Shown piece after piece: positions 8,862 to 17,240 of a stretch of 64,000 nt of DNA. Position numbers and translations under genes: made by a program. The notes under the pieces were generated by a model. It ran no database searches. It worked only from the letters and a program-made list of their open reading frames with translations, and was not told the DNA's origin. This DNA comes from Profundicola sp048268105 (lineage in GTDB: Bacteria; Bacteroidota; Bacteroidia; Flavobacteriales; Weeksellaceae): contig JBLWWH010000005.1 in assembly GCA_048268105.1 (NCBI GenBank), positions 109,194 through 173,193 on the forward strand, given 5' to 3'. The stretch's first letter is position 1. The number at the start of each line of letters is the position of its first letter.

Positions 8862-8892
8862 AAAGGACAGATTATTTATTAAACTGTCCTTT
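8862..8892. terminator. Bidirectional intrinsic terminator
   Basis: The perfect arms AAAGGACAG/CTGTCCTTT sit between the decayed lipoprotein gene and the 3' end of the convergent DUF4294 gene. A-rich sequence upstream gives a T-run for minus-strand transcripts. Confidence 0.8.
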
Positions 8893-8914
8893 ATAATTTC
8901 ATATAAGTCCTATC

Positions 8915-9595
8915 CTATTCTCTACCAAAAGCTTGTAAAATAGGATTTATTCTGTCCTTTCTAATTTCTCTATCTAAAATTTCGGGATATTTTCCACTTG
9001 CAATTCCACGTTGTAAAATTACTTGAATAAATCTATCTTCTCGCGTCTTTTGCGGATCGAATCTATCTTTTAAATTAATACTAAATGCACCACCTGCTGC
9101 ATTCCAAAGAAAAGCGTTCATTCCACCACGCAACTCCTTAATCATATCATAAGTGGTAATCTTCGTCTCTTTTTCAATCAAACGAGTCATAATCTGACCT
9201 CTAGAAGTGGTCATATCCTTCAACTTGCTTTCATATTCATCTGCTAGAGCTTTATAATGCTCATTAATATATTTCTTTCTATCTCGTTTATTTTCAATAT
9301 TACGCGCAGAATCTTTTACAAAATAATATTCATAAACGGCTTTTTGAACAAAAGGATATACATCATCTACTCTCTTCTCTAGCCATAGATAATATTTCTT
9401 TTCGTCATCCGTTTTTAAATTCAAAGCATAAGCCTTGGTATCATCCAACTGAATAGTTTCATCATAATTCCAATCCACCGAATCAATCTGATTATCAGAT
9501 ATTTCTGACTGATAGTTCATATCATCTTCGTCTTCAATCTGTCCAAATACTAGCTGGGAAAATAAAAACAACCCAATTAAACCAATATATTTCAT
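8915..9595 (-). CDS. DUF4294 family exported protein
   Basis: A 226-residue protein with a clear signal peptide ('IGLFLFSQLVFG' then Gln at about 19). The body carries the features I associate with DUF4294, a Bacteroidota-specific family: 'DDEKKYYLWLEKRVDDVYPF', 'KRDRKKYINEHYKALADEYE', 'GQIMTRLIEKETKITTYDMI' and 'FLWNAAGGAFSINLKDRFDP'. It is highly charged and mostly helical. The role is unknown; family members are exported and conserved in many Flavobacteria. It is transcribed divergently from the M42 peptidase gene with a 48-base gap, and ends at the bidirectional terminator. Confidence 0.85.
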   Translation of the reverse strand: MKYIGLIGLFLFSQLVFGQIEDEDDMNYQSEISDNQIDSVDWNYDETIQLDDTKAYALNLKTDDEKKYYLWLEKRVDDVYPFVQKAVYEYYFVKDSARNIENKRDRKKYINEHYKALADEYESKLKDMTTSRGQIMTRLIEKETKITTYDMIKELRGGMNAFLWNAAGGAFSINLKDRFDPQKTREDRFIQVILQRGIASGKYPEILDREIRKDRINPILQAFGRE

Positions 9596-9643
9596 ACTTC
9601 ATCAAAGACAAATATTGTACCCAATTTCTTAATTTTACATCTT

Positions 9644-10744
9644 ATGGATATTAAGATGAAAGATAAATTTTATAAAAAGAAATCTTTAGCATTTCTAGAG
9701 GAATATTTAAACATAGCTTCTCCTACAGGCTATGAATCATCTGGACAAAGAGTTTGGATGGATTATATTATGCCCTATGTAGACGAAGTGAAAACTGATA
9801 ATTATGGAACAGCTTACGGAATCATTAATCCGGAAGCTGAATTTAAAGTTGTAATCGAGGCACATGCCGATGAAATTTCTTGGTACGTAAATTACATTAC
9901 CGACAACGGATTAATTTATGTTATTAGAAATGGTGGTTCGGATCACATGATTGCACCTTCGAAGCGTGTGAATATTCACACAAAAAATGGAATCGTACAA
10001 GGTGTATTTGGTTGGCCAGCACTTCATACAAGAATTGGACAGGAAAAAGAGGAAGTACCAAAAGTAGAATCAATTTGGATTGACGTTGGTGCAAAAGACA
10101 AAGAAGAAGTAGAAAAATTAGGTATTCATGTAGGTTGTGTAATTACTTACCCAGATGAGTTCCATGTACTTAATGAAAACTACTTTGTTTGCCGTGCTTT
10201 AGATAATAGAATCGGTGGATTTATGATTGCAGAAGTTGCTCGATTGATTTCGGAAAATAAGGATAAAATAGATTTTGGAGTATATTTCACGAATTCAGTT
10301 CAAGAAGAGGTTGGCTTAAATGGGGCGAGAATGATTACCGAAACCATTAAACCAAATGTGGCTATCGTTACGGATGTTACACACGATACGACAACACCTA
10401 TGATGGAAAAGAAAAAAGATGGTGAACTAGCATGCTCCAAAGGACCTGTAGTAGCTTATGCGCCAGCAGTTCATAATTTATTACGCGAATTAATCATTGA
10501 AACCGCAGAAAATGAGAATATTCCTTTTCAAAGATCGGCTATTTCTCGTGCAACGGGTACAGATACAGATGCTTTCGCTTATAGTAATGGTGGAGTTCCA
10601 TCAGCTTTGATTAGTTTACCGTTAAGATATATGCATACCACAGTAGAAATGGTGCATAAAGATGATGTTAAACACCTCATTCAATTAATTCATGGAACTC
10701 TTTTGAAGTTAAAGAATAATCAAAGTTTTAATTACTTTGATTAA
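9644..10744 (+). CDS. M42 family metallopeptidase (FrvX/glutamyl aminopeptidase-like)
   Basis: A 366-residue cytosolic aminopeptidase of the M42 family, which assembles as a large TET-type complex and trims peptides. The co-catalytic metal site is visible: 'EAHADEIS' (His74, Asp76), 'CRALDNRIGG' with the bridging Asp, 'QEEVGLNGA' with the catalytic Glu pair and 'VTDVTHDTT' with the next ligand; the last His ligand would be in 'RYMHTTVEM'. There is no signal peptide. An ATG at 9656 is an alternative start. Exact substrate preference cannot be read. It is a single gene closed by a strong terminator. Confidence 0.9.
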   Translation: MDIKMKDKFYKKKSLAFLEEYLNIASPTGYESSGQRVWMDYIMPYVDEVKTDNYGTAYGIINPEAEFKVVIEAHADEISWYVNYITDNGLIYVIRNGGSDHMIAPSKRVNIHTKNGIVQGVFGWPALHTRIGQEKEEVPKVESIWIDVGAKDKEEVEKLGIHVGCVITYPDEFHVLNENYFVCRALDNRIGGFMIAEVARLISENKDKIDFGVYFTNSVQEEVGLNGARMITETIKPNVAIVTDVTHDTTTPMMEKKKDGELACSKGPVVAYAPAVHNLLRELIIETAENENIPFQRSAISRATGTDTDAFAYSNGGVPSALISLPLRYMHTTVEMVHKDDVKHLIQLIHGTLLKLKNNQSFNYFD

Positions 10745-10770
10745 GTTTTTTTCAACTGATTTTATTTCAT

Positions 10771-10803
10771 AAAAAAGGCCCGGAATCATCCAGGCCTTTT
10801 TTA
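10771..10803 (+). terminator. Intrinsic terminator between M42 and GlsB-like genes
   Basis: The stem AAAAAAGGCC/GGCCTTTTTT has an inner GGA/TCC extension and a terminal T-run. It also works in reverse for the GlsB-like gene that ends at 10819. Confidence 0.9.
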
Positions 10804-10818
10804 TTTTAAATAGTAGGT

Positions 10819-11073
10819 TTATCTTCTTGACATTACTGCTTTATAGATAAACAATAGTAGAACCGCTCCTCCGATTGCAATTAAAATACTTACAAAATCG
10901 AAACCTTCCACATCTCTGCCTAAAAGCATTGAGCCTAGCCAACCTCCTAGCATTGCTCCTAAGATACCAACTACAATTGAACCAATCCATCCTCCTGGAT
11001 CTGGACCAGGTGAAATCATTTTAGCAATTGCTCCTACAATAAGACCGAAAAGAAGCCATAATAAAATTCCCAT
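10819..11073 (-). CDS. GlsB/YeaQ/YmgE family small membrane protein
   Basis: An 84-residue protein with three hydrophobic segments (about 2-20, 28-50, 62-80) and glycine-rich turns, including 'LIVGAIAKMISPGPDPGG' and 'GSIVVGILGAMLGGWLG'. This is the transglycosylase-associated or GlsB/YeaQ/YmgE family, small inner-membrane proteins linked to general stress responses in several bacteria; a direct biochemical role has not been established to my knowledge. The full length is usual for the family. It is convergent with the M42 gene, sharing its terminator, and divergent from glmM. Confidence 0.9.
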   Translation of the reverse strand: MGILLWLLFGLIVGAIAKMISPGPDPGGWIGSIVVGILGAMLGGWLGSMLLGRDVEGFDFVSILIAIGGAVLLLFIYKAVMSRR

Positions 11074-11185
11074 AATAAATAAATTTTAATGATTTATGTA
11101 ATATAAACTTACAAATAGGATTCCAAACTATCACAATTTCCAAAAAACTTTAACATTTGCCTAAAATAATTTCTTAACAATCATC

Positions 11186-11193
11186 TATCTTTG
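11186..11193 (+). promoter_or_regulatory. Candidate -7 box (TATCTTTG) for glmM
   Basis: This is an exact TAnnTTTG match 19 bases before the glmM ATG. A TTTG lies 26 bases upstream, longer than the usual 19-21, so the -33 element is uncertain. Confidence 0.6.
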
Positions 11194-11212
11194 CATAAAT
11201 CAATACAAAATT

Positions 11213-12595
11213 ATGACACTAATTAAATCAATATCAGGTATTCGAGGAACTATTGGAGGTGCGGTTGGAGACAATCTTACACCAGTAGATACAGTTAAAT
11301 TTGCAGCCGCTTATGGTACGTGGCTAAAAAATAACTCTGGAAAAGACAAAAACTTAGTCGTTATCGGTAGAGATGCAAGGATTTCTGGTGAAATGGTTAA
11401 TAAATTAGTGACTTCAACCCTAGCTGCATTGGGAATTGACGTAATTGATTTTGGTCTTTCTACCACGCCAACCATTGAAATGATGGTAACAGAATATCAA
11501 GCAGATGGTGGTATTATACTTACAGCCAGTCACAATCCAAAACAATGGAACGCTCTTAAATTATTAAATAATAAAGGTGAGTTTGTTTCTGGTAAAGATG
11601 GTGAAGAGATTTTAGACATTGCCGAGAACGAGGCTTTTGACTTTGTTGAAGTTGATGACTTAGGTGAATACACCGAAGATTCAACTGGAATTGAAAAGCA
11701 TATTGCAAAGATTTTAGAACATCCTTTAGTGGATATTGAAAAAATTAAGGCAGCTGGTTTCAAAGTGGCTATAGACGCGGTAAATTCCACAGGAGGAATC
11801 TCTATTCCGCCATTATTAGATCAATTAGGAGTTTCTTACACCAAATTATATTGTGAGCCAACGGGACATTTCCCGCACAACCCAGAGCCTTTAAAGGAAC
11901 ATTTAACCGAGATTTCTGCTAAGGTAGTTGAAGATAAAGCCGATTTTGGTATCGTAGTAGACCCTGATGTGGATCGTTTGGCTTTAATTTCAGATGATGG
12001 TGAAATGTTTGGCGAAGAATATACTTTGGTTGCTGTTGCTGATTATGTTTTAAGTAAAGTTAAAAGTCCTACGGTTTCAAATCTTTCTTCATCTCGCGCA
12101 CTTAAAGATATTGCTCAAAAGCATGGACAAGAATATTTCCCTTCGGCAGTTGGTGAAGTAAATGTAGTTGAGAAAATGAAAGAGGTTGGAGCTAGAATTG
12201 GTGGTGAAGGTAATGGAGGTATCATCTTCGGTGATTTACATTATGGTAGAGATTCATTAATCGGTATTGCTTTATTTTTAACGCATTTAGCAGAGAAAAA
12301 ACTAACGGTAAGTGAACTTAGAGCAGAGTATCCTTCCTATTTTATGAGCAAAAATAAAATTCAATTAACTCCAGAAATTGATGTAGATGATTTATTGAAG
12401 AAGGTTGAAAAGTATTATGCTGATCAAGAATTAAACACAATTGACGGTGTTAAAATTGATTTCCCAACGGAATGGGTACAATTACGTAAATCCAACACAG
12501 AACCTATCATTCGTGTGTATACTGAAAGTACGAGTCAAGAGGAGGCTGATGAATTAGCTAATAAAATGATTACGATTGTTAAATCTTTAATATAG
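11213..12595 (+). CDS. glmM: Phosphoglucosamine mutase (or related phosphohexomutase)
   Basis: A 460-residue alpha-D-phosphohexomutase. GlmM converts glucosamine-6-phosphate to glucosamine-1-phosphate for UDP-GlcNAc, hence peptidoglycan and lipid A. Four family signatures are present: phosphoserine loop 'TASHNPKQWNALK' with Ser106, metal loop 'DPDVDRLA' near 250, sugar loop 'GGEGNGG' near 333 and phosphate loop 'RKSNTEP' near 433. The N-terminus 'KSISGIRGTIGG' is also typical. Bacteroidota orthologues of this sequence type are usually called GlmM, but phosphomannomutase activity cannot be excluded because the sugar loop (E-G-N-G) does not settle it. Monocistronic, between a TATCTTTG promoter and a hairpin terminator. 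Confidence 0.85.
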   Translation: MTLIKSISGIRGTIGGAVGDNLTPVDTVKFAAAYGTWLKNNSGKDKNLVVIGRDARISGEMVNKLVTSTLAALGIDVIDFGLSTTPTIEMMVTEYQADGGIILTASHNPKQWNALKLLNNKGEFVSGKDGEEILDIAENEAFDFVEVDDLGEYTEDSTGIEKHIAKILEHPLVDIEKIKAAGFKVAIDAVNSTGGISIPPLLDQLGVSYTKLYCEPTGHFPHNPEPLKEHLTEISAKVVEDKADFGIVVDPDVDRLALISDDGEMFGEEYTLVAVADYVLSKVKSPTVSNLSSSRALKDIAQKHGQEYFPSAVGEVNVVEKMKEVGARIGGEGNGGIIFGDLHYGRDSLIGIALFLTHLAEKKLTVSELRAEYPSYFMSKNKIQLTPEIDVDDLLKKVEKYYADQELNTIDGVKIDFPTEWVQLRKSNTEPIIRVYTESTSQEEADELANKMITIVKSLI

Positions 12596-12628
12596 AGTAA
12601 ATTAGAGCTGATTTAAATATATGAACAA

Positions 12629-12664
12629 GAAAAAGGAGTAAGAATTAATTTTTGCTCCTTTTCT
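12629..12664 (+). terminator. Intrinsic terminator after glmM
   Basis: The stem GAAAAAGGAG.AA/TT.CTCCTTTTCTC has a 10-base loop and a pyrimidine-rich tail. Confidence 0.75.
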
Positions 12665-12698
12665 CTTTAAAGGAAATCTTTTATTGTCTCAAATAATC

Positions 12699-12729
12699 TT
12701 TCTAAAATCTAAAGCATTTGTTATCTTTG
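12699..12729 (+). promoter_or_regulatory. Candidate promoter of the transaldolase-like gene
   Basis: An exact TAnnTTTG box, TATCTTTG, lies at 12722-12729. A TTTC at 12699-12702 with 19-base spacing is a weak -33 element. The transcript would start about 14 bases before the ATG at 12748. Confidence 0.6.
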
Positions 12730-12747
12730 GACAACAAAAAAATACAT

Positions 12748-13404
12748 ATGAAATTTTTTATCGACACAGCCAATTTAGCGCAAATTAAGGAAGCTCAAGA
12801 CTTGGGTATTTTGGATGGTGTTACTACCAATCCTTCACTAATGGCAAAAGAAGGAATCACTGGAAAGGAAAACATCATCAACCACTATAAGGCAATTTGC
12901 GAACTTGTTGACGGAGATGTTAGTGCTGAAGTGATTGCAACTGACTTCGAAAACATGGTGAAAGAAGGCGAGGAATTGGCAGCATTACACGAACAAATTG
13001 TGGTAAAGGTTCCTATGATTAAAGAAGGAATTAAAGCTATCAACTATTTTTCTAAAAAGGGGATTAGAACGAACTGTACTTTAGTATTTTCAGCAGGTCA
13101 AGCCTTATTAGCAGCAAAAGCAGGTGCAACTTATGTTTCTCCTTTTATCGGGAGATTAGATGACATTTCTACCAATGGTTTGAATTTAATTGAGGAAATT
13201 AGAACAGTATATGACAACTACTTATTTGAAACCCAAATATTAGCTGCATCTGTTCGTCACCCAATGCATATCAACGAATGTGCACTTATTGGTGCTGATG
13301 TTGTTACGGCGCCTTTAGATGCTATTACAGCTTTATTAAAACACCCTCTAACGGATAGTGGTTTAGAGAAATTCTTAGCCGATTACAATAAGGGAAATAA
13401 GTAA
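12748..13404 (+). CDS. fsa: Fructose-6-phosphate aldolase / short transaldolase
   Basis: A 218-residue TIM-barrel enzyme of the small transaldolase (TalC/FSA) group. The sequence starts 'MKFFIDTANLAQIKEA', then 'DGVTTNPSLMAKEG' with the Asp and Asn of the active site, and 'VVKVPMIKEG' with Schiff-base Lys87. The short length separates it from classical transaldolase B (about 315 residues). Such proteins either cleave fructose-6-phosphate or act as transaldolase in the pentose phosphate pathway, and motifs alone do not decide. A TTG at 12718 would add ten residues but overlaps the promoter box, so I chose the ATG at 12748. It is a single gene with its own promoter and terminator. Confidence 0.9.
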   Translation: MKFFIDTANLAQIKEAQDLGILDGVTTNPSLMAKEGITGKENIINHYKAICELVDGDVSAEVIATDFENMVKEGEELAALHEQIVVKVPMIKEGIKAINYFSKKGIRTNCTLVFSAGQALLAAKAGATYVSPFIGRLDDISTNGLNLIEEIRTVYDNYLFETQILAASVRHPMHINECALIGADVVTAPLDAITALLKHPLTDSGLEKFLADYNKGNK

Positions 13405-13426
13405 TAAGATCTTAGATTAATAATAA

Positions 13427-13458
13427 AAAACAGCCACTTTTCTTGAAGTGGCTGTTTT
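13427..13458. terminator. Bidirectional intrinsic terminator
   Basis: The perfect 13-bp arms AAAACAGCCACTT/AAGTGGCTGTTTT lie between the transaldolase gene and the convergent PPK2 pair, with a T-run on each strand. Confidence 0.92.
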
Positions 13459-13484
13459 GGTTTTATTGAGTTATCATGCTTTAT

Positions 13485-14324
13485 TTAATCATCAAAGCGA
13501 GCATCTTTGCTATAAATATTTTGATGCTTAATGGTTTCGAGATCTTTTGGATTGTATGGAATATTAGCTAAAATATATTCTATTGCTTTTATTCGAGCAC
13601 TGGTTTTGCGATTGGCTTTAATGATTTTCCACGGCACAAACTCTTGTGTTTTTTCGAACATTCTTATTTTATATTTCGTATACTCATCCCATAGTTCCAA
13701 GGCCCTGGCATCCACTGCACTATACTTCCATTTTTTGATCGGATTATCTAAGATATCCTTAAACCTCCTAGCTTGTTCGTTTTTGGTGATAGAGAAATAC
13801 ATCTTTAGCAAAATAATGTCGGACTGAAGCATCATTTTCTCTACGTCGTTCACTTGGTCCATAAAAATTTCATACTGCTTTTGTGTACAGAATCCATTAA
13901 CAGGCTCTACCACAGCACGATTATACCAACTTCGATCAAAAAAAACTATCTCTCCCTTTCTGGGTAGCTGTTGAATATACCTTTGAAAATACCATTGTCC
14001 ATCCTCTATTTCATCTGGCTTGGGCAATGCTACAACTCTTCTTTCTCTTGGAGGTAAATGTTCAACCACTCTACGAATAGCCCCTCCTTTTCCTGCTGCA
14101 TCTCGTCCTTCGAATATAATTACTACCTTTTTATTTTCAGCTACAATCCATTGTTGCATTTTTAGCAGCTCCTCTTGGAGTTTCTTAATTCTCTGTTCAT
14201 ATTTCACATACCTCAAAGCACGTTTGGGGTTTATTCTTTGATCATTTAACAAAGACATAAGACCACTCTTAGTTTGTAGTAATTTTAAATCCTGTTCACT
14301 AATATCAAAATTATTTTTACTCAT
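13485..14324 (-). CDS. Polyphosphate kinase 2 family protein, copy 1
   Basis: A 279-residue PPK2, a P-loop kinase that moves phosphate between inorganic polyphosphate and nucleotides. Walker A is 'GRDAAGKGG' at 73-81, the lid/substrate motif is 'PKPDEIEDGQWYFQRY' and Walker B is 'IVFFDRSWYNRAVVEPVNGF' at 126-145. All catalytic residues expected of one-domain PPK2 are present. It may phosphorylate NDP (or NMP) at the expense of polyP. The gene starts nine bases after the stop of a second PPK2 gene (14334-15188), so both are in one operon. Residue differences in 'RDAAGKGG' against 'RDASGKGG' and elsewhere suggest different nucleotide specificity, which is inference. Confidence 0.9.
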   Translation of the reverse strand: MSKNNFDISEQDLKLLQTKSGLMSLLNDQRINPKRALRYVKYEQRIKKLQEELLKMQQWIVAENKKVVIIFEGRDAAGKGGAIRRVVEHLPPRERRVVALPKPDEIEDGQWYFQRYIQQLPRKGEIVFFDRSWYNRAVVEPVNGFCTQKQYEIFMDQVNDVEKMMLQSDIILLKMYFSITKNEQARRFKDILDNPIKKWKYSAVDARALELWDEYTKYKIRMFEKTQEFVPWKIIKANRKTSARIKAIEYILANIPYNPKDLETIKHQNIYSKDARFDD

Positions 14325-14333
14325 CTTACAAAC

Positions 14334-15188
14334 TTATTGATCTAACTGTTTTACTAATCTAAAATAACTGTGTACAATGTTCGGGTCTGGCCATAATAGG
14401 TCTTGATTATCCCCTTTTCCTTCATAGTTAAATTGAGATAGCACATATTTCATACTTTCTAATCGCGCTTTTTTCTTGTCATTAAATTTAACGATAACCC
14501 AAGGACTGAATGGCATATGCGTTCGCGCAAACATGGCATTTTTATAAAAAGTAAAATCATCCCAAAGCTCTTGTCCTTTTTGATCCACAGGACTAAATTT
14601 CCATTTTTTTAATGGTTTAGAAAGTCTTTTATCAAAACGTCTTTGCTGTTCCTCTTTAGAAACCGAGAACCAAAATTTTATAATTTTAGTTCCAGCCTCA
14701 TAGAGCATATGCTCAAAAGCAGGTACTTGTACCATAAATCTTTCATACTGATCTTCATCACAAAATCCCATCACAGGTTCTACAACGGCTCTATTGTACC
14801 AACTTCTATCGAAGAACACAATCTCACTCGCATTAGGTAATTCTTTGATATAACGATTAAAATACCACTGTTGACGCTCGATCTCAGTTGGCTTGTTTAA
14901 CGCAACTATGCGCATTGCTCTAGGATTCAAATGTTCTGCAAAACGACGAATCGTACCACCTTTTCCAGAAGCATCTCTACCTTCAAATAAGATTGCAACC
15001 TTTTTGCCAGTTGTTTGAATATGGCGTTGCAAATCAACCAATTCTCCTTGTAAACGCAAAAGCTCTTGCTCATATTCATAATTTCTCAATACCTTTTGAT
15101 ATATAGGTTCCTCCTCCGCTCTTTCTTTTAGATAGGATAACAACTTATTGCGCGTCTTAAGCTGTTGTAGTAGTTCTAGATTTATCAT
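14334..15188 (-). CDS. Polyphosphate kinase 2 family protein, copy 2
   Basis: A 284-residue PPK2 paralogue and first gene of the pair. Walker A is 'EGRDASGKGGT' (about 69-79), the lid motif is 'NKPTEIERQQWYFNRYI' and Walker B is 'EIVFFDRSWYNRAVVEPVMG'. The N-terminal 60 residues form a helical region as in other short PPK2s. Compared with copy 1 it has a somewhat longer C-terminal tail ('LLWPDPNIVHSYFRLVKQLD'). The two proteins align over their whole length and clearly derive from a duplication. The pair may allow stepwise phosphorylation or reverse flow into polyP. No PPK1 gene is in the window. Confidence 0.9.
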   Translation of the reverse strand: MINLELLQQLKTRNKLLSYLKERAEEEPIYQKVLRNYEYEQELLRLQGELVDLQRHIQTTGKKVAILFEGRDASGKGGTIRRFAEHLNPRAMRIVALNKPTEIERQQWYFNRYIKELPNASEIVFFDRSWYNRAVVEPVMGFCDEDQYERFMVQVPAFEHMLYEAGTKIIKFWFSVSKEEQQRRFDKRLSKPLKKWKFSPVDQKGQELWDDFTFYKNAMFARTHMPFSPWVIVKFNDKKKARLESMKYVLSQFNYEGKGDNQDLLWPDPNIVHSYFRLVKQLDQ

Positions 15189-15324
15189 ATGTCTGAAGGA
15201 TTGGGATAATTAAAGTTATTAAAAATATTGCAAATTTCATTTATAATTCTTGAGTAATCAATAGTCTTTATAAACATATTTATAGTTTAAAAAATGCATT
15301 ACAAACGATAATCTAACAACAAAA

Positions 15325-15356
15325 AAATGCTTGAAGAATTTAATCTTCAAGCATTT
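15325..15356. terminator. Intrinsic terminator, mainly for the acyl-CoA dehydrogenase gene
   Basis: The perfect stem AAATGCTTGAAGA/TCTTCAAGCATTT has a 6-base loop. On the minus strand it is followed by seven T residues. Confidence 0.85.
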
Positions 15357-15382
15357 ATATTTAGATAATTTTCTTCCTAAAA

Positions 15383-16522
15383 TTAATCTTTCAAGATATT
15401 TCTAGCGATTACTAACTTTTGAATTTCAGAAGTACCTTCCCCAATGGTACATAGTTTAGAATCTCTGTAGTATTTCTCTGCAGGAAAATCTTTGATATAA
15501 CCATATCCACCAAAAATCTGAACTGCATCTGTAGAAACTTCAACACAAGATTCAGATGCGAATAATTTAGCCATAGCACCCTCGGTTGTCATTTTCTTTC
15601 CTTCTGCTTTTAATTCAGCACAACGTAATGTCATCAATTCAGAAGCTTGAATTTTAGTCGCCATATCTGCCAACTTAAAGTTAATAGCTTGGAAATCTGC
15701 AATAGGCTTACCAAATTGAACTCTCTCCTTAGCATATTTTTTAGCAGCTTTATAAGCTCCTTTAGCAATACCGATGGATAAGGCTGCAATAGAAATCCTA
15801 CCTCCATCTAACACCGACAAAGCTTGTTTAAATCCATCTCCTACCTCACCCAGCCTGTGTGAATCTGGAACTCTTACTTCGTCCATAATCAACTCAGCTG
15901 TTTCAGAAGCTCGCATTCCCAATTTGTTTTCCTTTTTACCAGAAGTAAATCCCTTCATTCCTTTTTCTAAAACAAAAGCTGTCGCATTGCTGCTCGCTCC
16001 TTTTTCCCCTGTTCTGGTCATTACCACTGCAATATCACCAGAAATAGCATGTGTTATAAAGTTTTTAGCACCAGAGATAATCCATTCATCACCGTCTCTT
16101 ACAGCTGTTGTATTCATTCCTCCTGCATCAGATCCCGTGTTGTGCTCCGTTAATCCCCATGCTCCTATTACTTTTCCGCTAGCCAATTGAGGCAACCATT
16201 TTTTCTTTTGTTCATCATTCCCAAATAATAATATATGATTAGTACACAATGAATTGTGAGCTGCAACAGATAATCCAATAGAAGGATCTACTTGAGAAAT
16301 TTCATCTACAATTCTGATGTATTCAAAATAACTTAGACCTGCACCACCATATTCTTCAGGAACAATAATTCCCATTAATCCCATTTCTCCTAATGAATGA
16401 AACAAATCTTTTGGAAAATGTTGCGCTTCATCCCATTCCATTACATTGGGTCTAATATGCTGTTCTGCAAAGCTTCGAACTGCGTCAATAATAATTTCTT
16501 GAGATTCTGTAGGTGTATACAT
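15383..16522 (-). CDS. Acyl-CoA dehydrogenase
   Basis: A 379-residue FAD-dependent acyl-CoA dehydrogenase of the short/medium-chain type. It oxidises acyl-CoA to trans-2-enoyl-CoA in beta-oxidation or branched amino acid breakdown and passes electrons to ETF. The FAD motif is 'WGLTEHNTGSDAGGM', a second signature is 'QIFGGYGYIKDFPAEKYYRD', and the catalytic base sits in 'IGEGTSEIQ' (Glu362, the position of Glu376 in human MCAD). The length is normal. Chain-length preference cannot be read from sequence. It is monocistronic, divergent from rdgB, with a terminator downstream. Confidence 0.92.
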   Translation of the reverse strand: MYTPTESQEIIIDAVRSFAEQHIRPNVMEWDEAQHFPKDLFHSLGEMGLMGIIVPEEYGGAGLSYFEYIRIVDEISQVDPSIGLSVAAHNSLCTNHILLFGNDEQKKKWLPQLASGKVIGAWGLTEHNTGSDAGGMNTTAVRDGDEWIISGAKNFITHAISGDIAVVMTRTGEKGASSNATAFVLEKGMKGFTSGKKENKLGMRASETAELIMDEVRVPDSHRLGEVGDGFKQALSVLDGGRISIAALSIGIAKGAYKAAKKYAKERVQFGKPIADFQAINFKLADMATKIQASELMTLRCAELKAEGKKMTTEGAMAKLFASESCVEVSTDAVQIFGGYGYIKDFPAEKYYRDSKLCTIGEGTSEIQKLVIARNILKD

Positions 16523-16608
16523 ATTTTAGTTATTTTTAAGTTTTTCAAATATAGTTAAATTCGTATTAATTGTAACTGCAATTTATTTAATTCTATAATT
16601 TCCCATCT

Positions 16609-17187
16609 ATGTATAAAAAATTACTTTTCGCAACTCATAATAGAAATAAAGCAAAAGAAGTCAATCAAATTCTGTCTAATTTTGAAATAATTACCCTCGA
16701 GGATATTAATTATCATGATGAAATTATTGAAAATGGCAAGAGTTTCAAGGAAAACGCTAAAATTAAAGTTGATGCTATTAAAGAAAAATATAAAGGTAGC
16801 ATCTTTGCCGATGATTCCGGATTGGTGATTCCAGCCTTAAACAATGAGCCTGGAATTTATTCTTCGCGTTATGCCGGAACTGATAAATCAGAAGATAATA
16901 TAACCAAAGTTTTAGAAAAATTAAAAGATCAAAAAGATAGATACGCTTATTTTGTAGCGATCATTTGCTTATATCATGAGGGAGAATATCATTTTTTTGA
17001 AGGGAAAGTTGAAGGTGAGATTCTTCATCGAATAGAAGGTGATGGTGGATTTGGGTATGATCCAATTTTTAAGCCTAATGAATTCCAAAAATCCTTTGCA
17101 GAAATCACTCCGGAAGAGAAAAACAGCATTTCTCATAGAGGAAGGGCAATATTAGCTATGAAAACCTCTATATTTGGACAAAATTAA
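16609..17187 (+). CDS. rdgB: RdgB/HAM1 family non-canonical purine NTP pyrophosphatase
   Basis: A 192-residue house-cleaning enzyme that hydrolyses dITP, dXTP and ITP to monophosphates and pyrophosphate, keeping damaged purines out of DNA and RNA. Family motifs are 'LLFATHNRNKAKEV' at the N-terminus (nucleotide-binding S/T-x-N-x-x-K), 'IFADDSGLVIPAL' with catalytic Asp68/Asp69, 'GDGGFGYDPIF' and 'SHRGRA' at the C-terminus. The length is typical (about 190-200). The next gene, an OmpA lipoprotein, begins 53 bases downstream after a TAACTTCG sequence that may be a separate promoter. Confidence 0.93.
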   Translation: MYKKLLFATHNRNKAKEVNQILSNFEIITLEDINYHDEIIENGKSFKENAKIKVDAIKEKYKGSIFADDSGLVIPALNNEPGIYSSRYAGTDKSEDNITKVLEKLKDQKDRYAYFVAIICLYHEGEYHFFEGKVEGEILHRIEGDGGFGYDPIFKPNEFQKSFAEITPEEKNSISHRGRAILAMKTSIFGQN

Positions 17188-17240
17188 ATATTAAATTTTT
17201 AGTTAATTTTAACGTTTAGTAACTTCGCAAAAAATATGTT

